The notes: a model not told the origin generated them from the sequence alone. Counted from the stretch's first letter, positions 26,457-36,662 are shown. The stretch: DNA of 64,000 nt from an uncultured Olleya sp. (GCA_947503885.1 CANNFD010000003.1:278708-342707); one strand, 5' to 3'. A program made the numbers and translations.

Positions 26457-27332
26457 ATGACGACTCTAAAAAACTCTCTTTTAATATTTGGTATTTTATT
26501 TGTTTTTTCATGTTCAAGTGATAATAATGAGCCCATAGTTAATAATGGTACAGAAGCAAATTTGATTATTAAATTTAAGTTTGACCCAACGCAAGTTAGA
26601 TTAGATAATGTAGGTCAACCAGCTACGGTTTCAGCAGGAAATGCAGCTCAATCTCCAATTTTTGAACGGATGAGTGCTAATTATATAGAGCTTGCTCCAA
26701 CTGCTACAACAGCTTTAGGTCAAGGAGAAATTATATTTATGGGACCAGAAACGACTCAAGGCGGAAGCGCTGCAATCGATTTTCAAAACGCCTCCTTTGC
26801 AGGTAATAATGAAACTTTTATGACTATTCCATTAAGTGATGTAACCTCTGGCGACTATAAATGGGTGCGTGTATCCTTAGCTTATCAAGAAGGTAATATA
26901 GATTTATTAGCAAATGGTAATGATATTACTGGTACACTAGGAAGTTTTATTGGTTACAATAGTTATATAACTTCATTTGATTTAAACGGAAATACTTTTA
27001 CAGTAAATGAAAACAAATTACAAGGTTTCTGGGCGTTTGAAGCTTTAGGTTTTGCAACTCAAGGTCAAGCTCCTGAAGGCGCAACTACAGTTCCAAATCC
27101 ATTATTTGATTCTTCTCCAATTCCGCAAGGCTCATGTGTCGTTACAGGTGAGTTTGTGACGCCTTTTACAATTACTGGTAACGAAACAGAAGATGTTGAA
27201 GTAGTCTTATCTTTTTCTGTAAATAATAGTTTTGAGTGGACAGAGGTAAATGCAGATGGTAAATACGAGCCTAGTGCTGGCGAGCAACTTGTAGACATGG
27301 GTGTCCGCGGTTTAATACCAAGCGTAAACTAA
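26457..27332 (+). CDS. Hypothetical lipoprotein
   Basis: The 291-residue product has a lipoprotein signal peptide with lipid cysteine Cys19 (FVFSCSSDNNEP). The mature part is beta-rich and low in charge, with a repeated hydrophobic/polar strand pattern and no catalytic motif I recognise. Two cysteine-poor halves meet around SYITSFDLNGNTF. It starts 46 bases after the BNR protein stop on the same strand and may be co-transcribed with it. Its C-terminus (DMGVRGLIPSVN) has no sorting signal. It is likely attached to the cell envelope; the function cannot be inferred. Confidence 0.75.
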   Translation: MTTLKNSLLIFGILFVFSCSSDNNEPIVNNGTEANLIIKFKFDPTQVRLDNVGQPATVSAGNAAQSPIFERMSANYIELAPTATTALGQGEIIFMGPETTQGGSAAIDFQNASFAGNNETFMTIPLSDVTSGDYKWVRVSLAYQEGNIDLLANGNDITGTLGSFIGYNSYITSFDLNGNTFTVNENKLQGFWAFEALGFATQGQAPEGATTVPNPLFDSSPIPQGSCVVTGEFVTPFTITGNETEDVEVVLSFSVNNSFEWTEVNADGKYEPSAGEQLVDMGVRGLIPSVN

Positions 27333-27392
27333 TATTTAACAGATTTACACTACTTAAATCCATTCTAAATAATTTTTAAAAACTAGTAAAAC

Positions 27393-27423
27393 TTGTTTGA
27401 CTTATAACAACACGTTATCTTTG
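27393..27423 (+). promoter_or_regulatory. sdhCAB promoter
   Basis: TTG at 27393-27395 and TATCTTTG at 27416-27423 with a 20-base spacer form a near-ideal Bacteroidota promoter. The sdhC ATG is 28 bases beyond the -7 box. Confidence 0.75.
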
Positions 27424-27451
27424 TTATAACAATACTTTAACTTCAATTATA

Positions 27452-28138
27452 ATGAGCGGAATTTTAAATTCTTCAATAGGAAGAAAGTTTGCTATGGCAC
27501 TTTCAGCATTCTTTCTAATGTTTTTTTTACTTCAACATTTTTCAATAAACATAATATCGGTATTTAGTCCTGAGACTTTTAACGATGTTTCTCACTTTAT
27601 GGGAACATTCCCGTTAGTGCAATATGTGTTACAACCTATTTTAATTCTAGGGGTTGTTTTTCACTTTGTAATGGGATTTGTTTTAGAAATTAAAAACAAC
27701 AAAGCAAGACAAATTAGCTATGCTAAAAACAATGGGGCAGCAAATTCTTCATGGATGAGTCGTAACATGATTTGGAGCGGATTAGCAATTTTAGCTTTTG
27801 TTGGACTTCATTTTTACGATTTTTGGTTTCCAGAAATAAACACCAAATTTATTGTTGGCGATATGTCTGGTTTAGTAGATCCAAACAATGCAGACAGCGG
27901 TTTTAGATACTACGAAGAGCTGCAACACAAGTTTATGGATTTATGGAGAGTTGTACTATATGTAATTGCATTTGTATTTTTAGCATTGCACTTATTACAT
28001 GGTTTTAACTCGGCATTCCAATCTGTTGGAGCAAATAATAAATACACAAAAGGATTAAAAGGGTTTAGTAAAATTTATGCAATTGGTATTCCTGTTGGAT
28101 TCATTTTTATTGCATTATTCCATTACTTTAACCATTAA
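27452..28138 (+). CDS. sdhC: Succinate dehydrogenase cytochrome b subunit
   Basis: The 228-residue membrane anchor has five hydrophobic segments (about 12-34, 57-80, 107-125, 168-190, 203-222) with histidines suited to bind two b-type haems, as in single-anchor, di-haem (type B) succinate:quinone oxidoreductases. The opening (SSIGRKFAMALSAFFLMFFLLQH) and HFVMGFVLEIKNNKAR fit the b558 family found in Bacteroidota. It passes electrons from the SdhA/SdhB part to menaquinone in the inner membrane. It leads the operon; sdhA follows after 15 bases. No sdhD is present, which is expected for this type. Confidence 0.94.
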   Translation: MSGILNSSIGRKFAMALSAFFLMFFLLQHFSINIISVFSPETFNDVSHFMGTFPLVQYVLQPILILGVVFHFVMGFVLEIKNNKARQISYAKNNGAANSSWMSRNMIWSGLAILAFVGLHFYDFWFPEINTKFIVGDMSGLVDPNNADSGFRYYEELQHKFMDLWRVVLYVIAFVFLALHLLHGFNSAFQSVGANNKYTKGLKGFSKIYAIGIPVGFIFIALFHYFNH

Positions 28139-28153
28139 AATATAGAGAGATTT

Positions 28154-30166
28154 ATGGCTTTAGATTCTAAAATACCTCAAGGTCCAATTAAAGATAAATG
28201 GACAGATTATAAAAATCAAATCGACTTAGTAAACCCAGCTAATAAGCGTAACATAGATGTTATCGTTGTTGGTACTGGACTTGCTGGTGGATCGGCTGCT
28301 GCTACTTTAGCAGAGCTTGGATATAACGTAAAAGCATTTTGTTTTCAAGATTCTCCAAGACGTGCGCATTCAATTGCAGCACAAGGAGGTATCAATGCAG
28401 CAAAAAACTACCAAGGAGATGGTGACTCAACCTACAGATTGTTTTATGACACTGTAAAAGGAGGTGACTACCGTTCTCGAGAAGCAAACGTATACCGTTT
28501 GGCTGAGGTATCTGCAAATATTATCGACCAATGTGTTGCGCAAGGTGTTCCTTTTGCACGAGAATATGGTGGGTTATTAGACAACCGTTCGTTTGGAGGT
28601 GTATTAGTATCTCGTACTTTTTACGCAGCTGGGCAAACAGGTCAACAATTATTATTAGGAGCATATTCTGCTATGAACCGTCAAATTGGTCGTGGTAAAA
28701 TCAAAATGTACAACCGTCACGAAATGTTAGACGTTGTTAAAGTTGATGGAAAAGCTCGTGGAATTATAACACGTAACTTAATTACTGGAGAAATCGAAAG
28801 ACATTCAGCACACGCTGTAGTTCTTGGAACAGGTGGTTATGGTAATGTATTCTTCTTATCTACAAACGCGATGGGAAGTAATGTAACAGCAGCATGGAAA
28901 GCTCACAAACGTGGTGCTTACTTTGCAAACCCTTGTTACACACAAATTCACCCAACATGTATTCCAGTTTCTGGAGACCATCAGTCAAAACTAACGTTAA
29001 TGTCTGAGTCTTTACGTAACGATGGACGTATTTGGGTACCTAAACACATGAAAGATGTGGAGGCTATTCGTAATAAAACATTACAGCCTAAAGATATTAA
29101 AGAAGAAGATAGAGATTACTATTTAGAGCGTCGTTACCCAGCATTTGGTAACCTTGTTCCTCGTGATGTTGCCTCTCGTGCTGCAAAAGAGCGTTGTGAT
29201 GCTGGTTTTGGAGTAAATGCAACTGGTGAAGCTGTATTTTTAGATTTTGCTTCGGCAATTACACGTTACGGTAAAGAGCAAGCAACCGTTAGACATTTAG
29301 ATGTAAATGATGCTGCTTTAGTTAAAAAATTAGGACAAGAAGTTGTTAAAAATAAGTACGGAAATTTATTCCAGATGTATGAGAAGATTGTAGATCAAGA
29401 TCCATACAACACACCAATGATGATTTACCCTGCGGTACATTATACAATGGGTGGAATTTGGGTAGATTATAACTTAATGACTACTGTTCCTGGACTATAC
29501 TGTATTGGTGAAGCTAACTTCTCTGATCATGGTGCAAACAGACTAGGTGCTTCGGCATTAATGCAAGGATTAGCAGATGGTTATTTTGTATTACCATACA
29601 CAATTGGTGATTACTTATCAGATGATATCCGTACAGGACCAATTTCTACAGATTCAAAAGAATTTGATGAAGCTGAGAAGAGTGTAAGAGAGCTTATCGA
29701 TAAATTAATTAATAATAACGGACAACACTCTGTAGATTATTTCCATAAGAAATTAGGAAAAATCATGTGGAACAAAGTTGGAATGTCTAGAAATGTTACT
29801 GGTTTAACAGAAGCTATTGCTGAAATTAAAGCATTACGTGAGCAGTTTTGGAAAGAAGTTAAAGTTCCTGGAACAAACGAAGAATTTAATGAAGAGCTTG
29901 CAAAAGCAACACGTGTAGCAGATTACCTAGAATTAGGAGAGTTATTTGCTAAAGACGCATTACATAGAGAAGAGTCTTGTGGAGGTCACTTTAGAGAAGA
30001 TGCTGTAGAATTAGATGGAGAGCAAAAAGGTGAAGCAAAACGTGACGACGAAAACTTTGCTTATGTAGCAGCTTGGGAATATAAAGGAGAACCAAGTGAT
30101 GCAGTTTTACATAAGGAACAATTAGAGTTCAAGGATATAGAATTAAAACAAAGATCATACAAATAA
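28154..30166 (+). CDS. sdhA: Succinate dehydrogenase flavoprotein subunit
   Basis: SdhA (670 residues) oxidises succinate to fumarate in the TCA cycle using covalently bound FAD. The dinucleotide fold is [19 protein letters not shown] (about 35-55), the FAD-linking histidine region is [16 protein letters not shown], and the active-site stretch is HPTCIPVSG; the C-terminal helical domain includes [11 protein letters not shown]. The length exceeds the usual alpha-proteobacterial enzyme (about 600) and matches the type B enzymes of Bacteroidota. The gene is 15 bases from sdhC and 8 bases from sdhB. Codon use is enriched for highly expressed patterns (many CGT arginine codons) compared with its neighbours. 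Confidence 0.97.
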   Translation: MALDSKIPQGPIKDKWTDYKNQIDLVNPANKRNIDVIVVGTGLAGGSAAATLAELGYNVKAFCFQDSPRRAHSIAAQGGINAAKNYQGDGDSTYRLFYDTVKGGDYRSREANVYRLAEVSANIIDQCVAQGVPFAREYGGLLDNRSFGGVLVSRTFYAAGQTGQQLLLGAYSAMNRQIGRGKIKMYNRHEMLDVVKVDGKARGIITRNLITGEIERHSAHAVVLGTGGYGNVFFLSTNAMGSNVTAAWKAHKRGAYFANPCYTQIHPTCIPVSGDHQSKLTLMSESLRNDGRIWVPKHMKDVEAIRNKTLQPKDIKEEDRDYYLERRYPAFGNLVPRDVASRAAKERCDAGFGVNATGEAVFLDFASAITRYGKEQATVRHLDVNDAALVKKLGQEVVKNKYGNLFQMYEKIVDQDPYNTPMMIYPAVHYTMGGIWVDYNLMTTVPGLYCIGEANFSDHGANRLGASALMQGLADGYFVLPYTIGDYLSDDIRTGPISTDSKEFDEAEKSVRELIDKLINNNGQHSVDYFHKKLGKIMWNKVGMSRNVTGLTEAIAEIKALREQFWKEVKVPGTNEEFNEELAKATRVADYLELGELFAKDALHREESCGGHFREDAVELDGEQKGEAKRDDENFAYVAAWEYKGEPSDAVLHKEQLEFKDIELKQRSYK

Positions 30167-30174
30167 GGAAAGCT

Positions 30175-30927
30175 ATGAATATGAATTTAACACTAAAAAT
30201 TTGGCGTCAAAAAAACGCAAGTGATAAAGGACAAATGGTTGATTATAAAGTCAGCGATATTTCTCCAGATATGTCTTTCCTTGAAATGTTAGACGTTTTA
30301 AACGAACAATTAGTAAACAATAACGAATCTCCAGTAGCTTTTGATCACGATTGTCGTGAAGGTATCTGCGGTATGTGTTCGTTATATATTAATGGAGAAG
30401 CTCATGGTCCAGATCGTGGTGTAACGACTTGTCAATTACATATGCGTATGTTTAAAGATGGTGATACTATTACTATCGAACCATTTAGAGCAACCGCTTT
30501 TCCAGTAATAAAAGATTTAATAGTAGACAGATCATCTTTTGATCGTATCCAACATGCAGGAGGATTTATTTCTGTAAATACTTCAGGAAACACTATTGAT
30601 GCTAATGCAATCCCAGTAAATAAACATGATGCAGATGATGCTTTTTCAGCAGCAACTTGTATTGGTTGTGGTGCCTGTGTAGCCTCTTGTAAAAACTCTT
30701 CAGCAATGTTATTTGTTGGTGCTAAAGTATCTCAGTTTGCATTATTACCACAAGGTAAAGTAGAAGCGACAGACCGTGTATTAAACATGGTTAAACAAAT
30801 GGATGAAGAAGGTTTTGGTAACTGTACTAATACTGGTGCTTGTGAAGTGGAATGTCCTAAAGGAATTTCTTTAGAAAACATCGCACGTATGAATCGTGAG
30901 TACTTAGCAGCAAGCTTAAAAGGATAA
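30175..30927 (+). CDS. sdhB: Succinate dehydrogenase iron-sulfur subunit
   Basis: SdhB (250 residues) carries electrons from FAD to the haem subunit. All three cluster sites are present: the [2Fe-2S] site in [11 protein letters not shown] with a further cysteine in VTTCQLH, the [4Fe-4S] site [11 protein letters not shown], and the [3Fe-4S] site around [15 protein letters not shown]. The start at 30175 (MNMNLTL) could also be the second ATG at 30181. It ends the sdhCAB operon, with a strong terminator 35 bases downstream. Confidence 0.97.
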   Translation: MNMNLTLKIWRQKNASDKGQMVDYKVSDISPDMSFLEMLDVLNEQLVNNNESPVAFDHDCREGICGMCSLYINGEAHGPDRGVTTCQLHMRMFKDGDTITIEPFRATAFPVIKDLIVDRSSFDRIQHAGGFISVNTSGNTIDANAIPVNKHDADDAFSAATCIGCGACVASCKNSSAMLFVGAKVSQFALLPQGKVEATDRVLNMVKQMDEEGFGNCTNTGACEVECPKGISLENIARMNREYLAASLKG

Positions 30928-30962
30928 TTAATTTCTGCGTAAGCAGTAATCTTTTAATAAAT

Positions 30963-30993
30963 AAAAACCCAAGCATTTCGCTTGGGTTTTTTT
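30963..30993 (+). terminator. Rho-independent terminator of sdhCAB
   Basis: The stem CCCAAGC/GCTTGGG (30968-30974 with 30980-30986) has a five-base loop, A residues before it and a run of seven Ts after it. Confidence 0.9.
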
Positions 30994-31021
30994 ATTAGAT
31001 TTACTTATAATTTTATTTAAT

Positions 31022-31990
31022 ATGAAAACAAAATACTTACTATATACTTTAATAGTTAGCCTACTATTTATAGGGTGTAAAACACAGAATAGCTCTAAAC
31101 AAACTAATGAGAACGCTGACAAAGTAACGACAACACAAAACAACACAGTTAGTGTTGATTATATGTTTGATACAGTGGCTTTAATTGAAGACATTAAAAC
31201 ATTATCCTCTGATGCTTTTGAAGGGCGAAGAACAGGAACTAAAGGAGCAGAACTAGCAAGGGATTTTATTGTTAAAAGATTTGAACAATTAAATGTAAAA
31301 CCACTACTCTCTACTTATCTACAACCCTTTACTTTTGAAGCTAGAAAAAGTTATAACGCTACTAATATCTTAGGATTGATAGAAGGGACTACAAGCACTA
31401 ATAAATACATAGTTTTGTCAGCACATTACGACCATGAAGGTATTAAAAATGGACAGATTTATAACGGAGCAGATGATGATGCTTCAGGTGTTAGTGCGTT
31501 ATTTGCTTTTGCAGACTATTTTAAAAATAACCCCCCTAAGTACAATGTTATTTTGGCTGCTTTTGATGCTGAAGAGCTGGGTTTAAAAGGTGCTTACCAT
31601 TTTGTTAACGACAATACTATACAACAAAAAAACATTGTTTTAAACCTTAATATGGATATGATAAGTAGGAGTGATGACAACCAATTATTTGCAGTTGGGT
31701 CACGATTTTATCCAAAACTAAAACCTGCTCTAGAAAATTTTAAAGATATTGGAAAAGTTGACTTATTAATTGGTCACGAAGGATTAGACACTGGAGATAA
31801 TTGGACCTTTTCAAGCGATCACGCTGCATTCCACAAAGCCAATATTCCGTTTATTTATTTTGGAGTTGCAGATCATGAAGATTACCATAAGCCTACTGAT
31901 GATTTTGAAAACATTGACCAACAATTTTTTAAGGATGCAGTACAAACAATTATAACCGTATTTAATACGTTTGATAGTTTAGAATTTTAA
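31022..31990 (+). CDS. M28-family zinc peptidase lipoprotein
   Basis: The 322-residue protein has a lipoprotein signal (lipid Cys19, LLFIGCKTQN), then a low-complexity linker, then an M28 aminopeptidase domain. The two-zinc ligands and catalytic acids are visible: His in LSAHYDHEG, Asp in NGADDDASGV, the Glu pair in DAEELGLKGAY, Asp in NMDMISR and the distal His in DHEDYHKPTDD. It probably acts as an exported aminopeptidase at the outer membrane or in the periplasm. The mutS-like gene follows after 5 bases on the same strand, so the two share a transcript although their products are in different compartments. Confidence 0.9.
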   Translation: MKTKYLLYTLIVSLLFIGCKTQNSSKQTNENADKVTTTQNNTVSVDYMFDTVALIEDIKTLSSDAFEGRRTGTKGAELARDFIVKRFEQLNVKPLLSTYLQPFTFEARKSYNATNILGLIEGTTSTNKYIVLSAHYDHEGIKNGQIYNGADDDASGVSALFAFADYFKNNPPKYNVILAAFDAEELGLKGAYHFVNDNTIQQKNIVLNLNMDMISRSDDNQLFAVGSRFYPKLKPALENFKDIGKVDLLIGHEGLDTGDNWTFSSDHAAFHKANIPFIYFGVADHEDYHKPTDDFENIDQQFFKDAVQTIITVFNTFDSLEF

Positions 31991-31995
31991 TAATA

Positions 31996-33765
31996 ATGAC
32001 AGACCATTTACAGTACTATAAAACTAATATAGACAACTATACCGCTCAAGTTTCAAAACTATATAAACAGCTAACCATTTTAAGTATAGCTAGATTGTTA
32101 GTCTTTGTTGCAACCGGAATCGGAGCATATTTTACATTTAATAATTGGCTATTATTTGTAGTAATTATTGTTGTCGGTATTGTAGTTTTTATCTTTTTAT
32201 TATCTAAATACACCACGATTAAAGCCGTCTATAATTTAAAAAAAGAGTTAGTCGCAATTAATAAAGAAGAATTAAAGATTGCTAACGGTGATTTTTTTGA
32301 TAGAAATCAAGGAGTGCAATTTCAAGACGCTAGTCATAACTATGCTTTGGATATTGACTTGTTTGGTAGAGGTAGTTTTTATCAATTTATTAATAGAACT
32401 GCAATTAATGAAGGTTCAGTAAAATTAGCCAATAGCTTAAAAGCAAACGCTACAGATAATATTATTTCTAGGCAAGAGGCTGTAAAAGAGTTAGCTGCAA
32501 AGTCAGATTGGAGACAACAATTTCAGGCATATGCTAGTTTGATAAATGCCGAAACTAAAGCAACAACGATAGTAGATTTTTTAAAAAATCACCAATCGTT
32601 TATGCCACAAATTTTTAAATATATCCCATTAGTTATTTCTATGCTTTCTGTTGTAATTTTTGGATTAGCAATTGCAAAAGTTATTCCGGCAATAAGTATA
32701 GGATATTGGCTATTTGTTGGTTTATTAATCACGGGTCGTTATCTAAAAAAAATAAATAGTCTAGCTGCTAATACAGATAGAATGCGTGATACGTTTAGGC
32801 AATATGCATCGCTTTTAAATGCTATAGAAAACGAATCATTTACTTCACAATTATTACTAGACAAGCAGGCTCAGATTCAATTAAAAGATAAAAAAGCATC
32901 TCAGATTTTAAAAGAATTATCTAGTGCTATGGATGCATTGGATAACAGAAATAATCTGATTTCGGCAATCTTTGGTAATGGTTATTTTTTAACAGATTTA
33001 AAAAACACTTATAAAATAGAACAGTGGATAACTAACTATAAAGATAAAGTAGAAGATTGGTTTGAAGTGGTTGCTTTTTTTGATGCTTATAATAGTTTAG
33101 GTAATTATGGGTTTAATCACCCACACTATGTCTATCCACAAATAGTTGATAAAAATAGTGATACTAAAGTAACGCAATTAGGGCATCCCTTATTAAAAAC
33201 GGATAAAAGAGTTGATAATGATTTTGAAATAAGAAACCGCCAGTTTTTTATTATTACTGGCGCTAATATGGCAGGTAAAAGTACATTTTTACGTACCGTG
33301 TCTTTACATATTGTAATGGCAAATGTTGGATTGCCAGTTTGTGCAACCTCGTCAGTGTATAGCCCGGTAAAGCTGATTACAAGCATGCGTACAAGCGACT
33401 CGTTAACAGACGATAGTAGTTATTTCTTTTCAGAGTTAACGCGTTTAAAATATATCGTAGATGCTATTAAGCAGGATAATTACTTTATTATTTTAGACGA
33501 AATCCTAAAAGGAACAAACAGCACGGACAAAGCTATTGGGTCTCGTAAATTTGTTGAAAAACTAGTAGCAACTAAAGCAACTGGTATTATAGCAACACAC
33601 GATTTAAGTCTGTGTGAAATTGAAAACCATTTACAAGAAGTTAAAAACTACTATTTTGATGCGCAGATTATAAATGACGAATTGTATTTTGATTACACCT
33701 TTAAAAAAGGAATTTGTCAAAATATGAATGCAAGTTTTTTATTAAAAAAGATGGAGATTGTGTAA
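31996..33765 (+). CDS. Membrane-anchored MutS-like ATPase
   Basis: The C-terminal ~190 residues are a MutS-type ABC ATPase: Walker A TGANMAGKST (421-430), MRTSDSLTDDSSYFFSEL, Walker B FIILDEILKGTNS and the ATHDL histidine loop. The N-terminal mismatch-recognition and connector domains of true MutS are absent. Instead there are two pairs of hydrophobic segments (about 30-47 and 51-69, 210-229 and 233-248) placing the protein in the membrane, with helical lever-like stretches between. Length is 589 residues against about 850 for MutS. It is therefore not the mismatch repair enzyme. This lineage is recurrent in Bacteroidota but its substrate is unknown to me. Confidence 0.88.
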   Translation: MTDHLQYYKTNIDNYTAQVSKLYKQLTILSIARLLVFVATGIGAYFTFNNWLLFVVIIVVGIVVFIFLLSKYTTIKAVYNLKKELVAINKEELKIANGDFFDRNQGVQFQDASHNYALDIDLFGRGSFYQFINRTAINEGSVKLANSLKANATDNIISRQEAVKELAAKSDWRQQFQAYASLINAETKATTIVDFLKNHQSFMPQIFKYIPLVISMLSVVIFGLAIAKVIPAISIGYWLFVGLLITGRYLKKINSLAANTDRMRDTFRQYASLLNAIENESFTSQLLLDKQAQIQLKDKKASQILKELSSAMDALDNRNNLISAIFGNGYFLTDLKNTYKIEQWITNYKDKVEDWFEVVAFFDAYNSLGNYGFNHPHYVYPQIVDKNSDTKVTQLGHPLLKTDKRVDNDFEIRNRQFFIITGANMAGKSTFLRTVSLHIVMANVGLPVCATSSVYSPVKLITSMRTSDSLTDDSSYFFSELTRLKYIVDAIKQDNYFIILDEILKGTNSTDKAIGSRKFVEKLVATKATGIIATHDLSLCEIENHLQEVKNYYFDAQIINDELYFDYTFKKGICQNMNASFLLKKMEIV

Positions 33766-33810
33766 TCTGAACAACCCCTTCATTATTTAAAATTTTAAGA
33801 AAGAGGCGTT

Positions 33811-33850
33811 AAAAAAAAAGACCTCACCAATTTTTAAATCGGTAAGGTCT
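33811..33850 (-). terminator. Rho-independent terminator of the S46 peptidase gene
   Basis: On the minus strand a 10-base-pair stem (33841-33850 with 33819-33828, one G-U pair) is followed by nine Ts, 51 bases beyond the peptidase stop. On the plus strand no T-run follows, so it does not serve the mutS-like gene. Confidence 0.82.
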
Positions 33851-33900
33851 AAGTATTGTAAACCTTCACTATCTAATACAAAGTGTTTACTAGATACTTT

Positions 33901-35997
33901 TTATTGTTTATTTGTTTTAGGATGCACTAATTTCATTTCGTCAATTAAATGCGTTGCACCAGCAAATTTATCTACTATAAATAATACGTAACGTACATCA
34001 ACCATAATGTTTCGGCAGATTTCCGGGTCGTAGTTCATATCACTCATAGTACCTTCCCAAACACGATCAAAATTTAATCCTACTAAGTTTCCATGTGCGT
34101 CAATTGCTGGACTTCCAGAGTTTCCTCCGGTAGTATGATTGGTTCCTAAAAAGCAAACAGGTACTTTCCCGTTACTATCTGCATATTGACCAAAGTCTTT
34201 GTTTTTATGCAATTCTAATAGTTTTTCTGGTACATCAAACTCATAATCACCAGGGACATATTTTTCTATCACACCATCTAAATAACTAACAGGGTTATAA
34301 TAGACAGCATCTCTAGGAGAATACCCTCTAACTTGACCATAGGTTACACGCAGTGTACTGTTAGCATCCGGAAAATAACGTGCATTAGGTAAAGCCTCCA
34401 TCAAGGCAGTCATATACTTAGTTTGTAATGCAGTAATAGGTTGATTTTTTTCTTGGTACTCTTTATCAATGTTATTGTAAAAATCTTCAATTAAAGGTTT
34501 TGCATATTTGTATGCAGCGTCCTTATTTAATTTTTTTAGTACGTCTTTAGCGTTACCTTCTAATAGTTTTAATGCTTGATCTAAATTAGTAAAAGCAGTT
34601 TTATCATAGATAGATGTCTCTACATTTTTATTATAAAATGGCATTACATTATTAAATACACCTTTGTCTACTCCAACGTCATAGTTTTTATGAATGCCTT
34701 GCAAAGTTCCAACTAAACGCGCTTTTACTTTTTCAAAATTTTCAGGATCAGCTTTTATAGCTTCTTCCATTTGATAGGCTCTAAAGGTCATTTGCATTAA
34801 CTCGTTTGTAACTAAAAAGACTTCAATAAAGTTTCTACGTTTAATATTTATAGGTGCAAAGTCTTTGTAAAGGGTATCAAAATCTGATAAGATATTACCG
34901 TACTTATCTTCAAGTCCTTTTTCCTTTAATGCTTTAGTAAAAGTGGCTTCAAAAGCACGTCTTTTTGTAACTGCGTCGCTTTTTTCAATACCCAAATTTT
35001 CTCCAATCCATTTTTTCCAAGCATTAGCAATTCGTGCTTGTTTAGATGCATATTTGATTCTAACAGCATCGCTTTCTTTCATTTTAGCATCAATAACTTT
35101 TAAAGCAGCCTCACGAATAGCAATATTTGTAGGATTAAATTCTTCTGTGATATGTTGTATTGCTACAGCAGGTAAATACTCGGCAGTACGACCAGGAAAA
35201 CCAAATACCATAGTAAAATCACCTTCTTCAACACCATCTAAAGAGATTGGTAAAAAGTGTTTTGGCTTGTAAGGCTTATTGTCTTTGCTATATTTTGCAG
35301 GTCTGTTATTAGCATCTGCATAAATACGAAACATTGCAAAATCCCCTGTATGTCTAGGAAATACCCAGTTGTCAGTGTCACTTCCAAATTTACCAATGCT
35401 TGTTGGTGGCGCACCAACTAACCTGATGTCTTCAAAACGTTCTGTAACAAATAAAAAGTATTGGTTTCCTTCGTAAAAAGATTTTACTTTAGTGTCTTGC
35501 CAATCTTCTTTTGCAACAGTTTTTTGGTAAGTATTACTGTTTCGGTCTATTAAAGATTGCTTTTCTTTTTCTGTCATATTATCTGTTACCCCAGCAAGGA
35601 CTTGTGTTGTAACGTCTTCAATACGGACAATAAACTCGATAAATAAACTTTCGTTTGGCAGTTCTTCATCTAAAGACATTGCCCAAAATCCATCTTTTAA
35701 ATAATCATTTTCTAAAGAAGAATGTGATTGTATTTGACCAAATCCACAGTGATGGTTTGTTAGGATTAGACCTTGATCGCTAATAACTTCACTTGTACAA
35801 CCACCATTAAAATGGCCGATTGCATCTTTTAAGCTTGAGTTATTGACATCGTAAATATCTTTAGCAGTAAGTTTACTACCAAGATTAGTCATTTCTGTTT
35901 CATTCATACCTTCTAATAATGAAGGAATCCACATACCACCTTGTTGTGCAGAAACTTGGATGGTAATAAAAAGCAATAGGAATTTTAAAAATCTCAT
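33901..35997 (-). CDS. S46 dipeptidyl peptidase, DPP11-like
   Basis: The 698-residue protein has a signal peptide ending VSAQQ (about residue 18) and the S46 features: catalytic His in LTNHHCGFGQ (82-83 region), paired with the conserved Cys67, and the nucleophile serine in GGNSGSPA (Ser627). The residue 18 positions after this serine is Arg645 (GLNFDRVWEG). In characterised S46 enzymes an arginine at this place (Arg673 of Porphyromonas gingivalis DPP11) gives specificity for Asp/Glu at P1, whereas DPP7 has glycine. The helical cap domain in the middle is present. It should act in the periplasm, releasing acidic dipeptides. Single gene with its own promoter and terminator. Confidence 0.92.
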   Translation of the reverse strand: MRFLKFLLLFITIQVSAQQGGMWIPSLLEGMNETEMTNLGSKLTAKDIYDVNNSSLKDAIGHFNGGCTSEVISDQGLILTNHHCGFGQIQSHSSLENDYLKDGFWAMSLDEELPNESLFIEFIVRIEDVTTQVLAGVTDNMTEKEKQSLIDRNSNTYQKTVAKEDWQDTKVKSFYEGNQYFLFVTERFEDIRLVGAPPTSIGKFGSDTDNWVFPRHTGDFAMFRIYADANNRPAKYSKDNKPYKPKHFLPISLDGVEEGDFTMVFGFPGRTAEYLPAVAIQHITEEFNPTNIAIREAALKVIDAKMKESDAVRIKYASKQARIANAWKKWIGENLGIEKSDAVTKRRAFEATFTKALKEKGLEDKYGNILSDFDTLYKDFAPINIKRRNFIEVFLVTNELMQMTFRAYQMEEAIKADPENFEKVKARLVGTLQGIHKNYDVGVDKGVFNNVMPFYNKNVETSIYDKTAFTNLDQALKLLEGNAKDVLKKLNKDAAYKYAKPLIEDFYNNIDKEYQEKNQPITALQTKYMTALMEALPNARYFPDANSTLRVTYGQVRGYSPRDAVYYNPVSYLDGVIEKYVPGDYEFDVPEKLLELHKNKDFGQYADSNGKVPVCFLGTNHTTGGNSGSPAIDAHGNLVGLNFDRVWEGTMSDMNYDPEICRNIMVDVRYVLFIVDKFAGATHLIDEMKLVHPKTNKQ

Positions 35998-36019
35998 AGG
36001 TTTAATTTTATAGTAACCT

Positions 36020-36027
36020 CAAAGATA
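36020..36027 (-). promoter_or_regulatory. Promoter -7 element of the S46 peptidase
   Basis: The minus strand reads TATCTTTG, an exact match, 22 bases upstream of the start codon at 35997. A -33 TTG is not obvious. Confidence 0.6.
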
Positions 36028-36126
36028 AAAAACCATTAAATAATAAATTGTTAAAACTAGTTAATTAAAAGCCTGTAGTTATATTACATATTAATAAATT
36101 GTTCAAAATATATCAGTTATTATGAT

Positions 36127-36134
36127 TAAATTTG
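36127..36134 (+). promoter_or_regulatory. Promoter -7 element of the coiled-coil lipoprotein/yafV pair
   Basis: TAAATTTG matches TAnnTTTG and lies 18 bases before the ATG at 36153. The nearest upstream TTG (36099-36101) is spaced 25 bases, longer than usual. Confidence 0.45.
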
Positions 36135-36152
36135 ATATAAATTATAAGAAAT

Positions 36153-36662
36153 ATGAAATCAATAAAAATTTTAAAATTACTAGCAATAGTTACTTGTGTA
36201 TTTGCCTTTTCATGTGGCTCAACCGAAAAAGTAATTTCCAGTGATGGTAAGGTTTATGAATTAAAAGGCAATAAGTTTTTTAATAATGGAGAAGATGTAA
36301 CTGAGGTTTTAACTAATGAAGAAAAAACCGAACTTAAAGAAGTTTTAGAGCAAAGGTTAGCAGTAGAAGAAGCAGCTGCAAAAAAACAAGAAGCACTTGA
36401 AAAAGCACAAGCTAAAGCTGAAAAAGCAAAAAAGAAAGCTGAAAAAGAGCAAAAAAGACTTGAAAAAAGAATAAAAGAGAAAGAGAACGCTAGAAAAGAC
36501 TTTTTTAAAGCTAAAGACAAGTTACAAAGCAGACAAGAAAAATATGCAAAACTTCTTGATAAAGGAAAATTATCACCTAATGACATTGAAAAGTGGGAAA
36601 AGACAATTAAAGGTCTTGAAAAAGATGTTCAGGATGCAGAAAACAAGTTGAAACGCTTTTAA
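36153..36662 (+). CDS. Coiled-coil lipoprotein rich in Lys, Glu and Ala
   Basis: A 169-residue protein with a lipoprotein signal (lipid Cys21, FAFSCGSTEK). Residues 29-50 form a short strand-rich piece (VYELKGNKFFNNGEDV) that resembles a small beta module, and about 53-165 is an uninterrupted coiled coil dominated by K, E, A and Q. No enzymatic motif is seen. It may bridge envelope layers as a rod, as many small coiled-coil lipoproteins do, but this is inference. The downstream amidase gene starts 6 bases after its stop, so both are on one mRNA. Confidence 0.75.
   Translation: MKSIKILKLLAIVTCVFAFSCGSTEKVISSDGKVYELKGNKFFNNGEDVTEVLTNEEKTELKEVLEQRLAVEEAAAKKQEALEKAQAKAEKAKKKAEKEQKRLEKRIKEKENARKDFFKAKDKLQSRQEKYAKLLDKGKLSPNDIEKWEKTIKGLEKDVQDAENKLKRF

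Noticed and set aside
31996..33765. Mismatch repair protein MutS
   Set aside because: Lacks the N-terminal mismatch-recognition domain and is membrane-anchored; only the ATPase part is shared.
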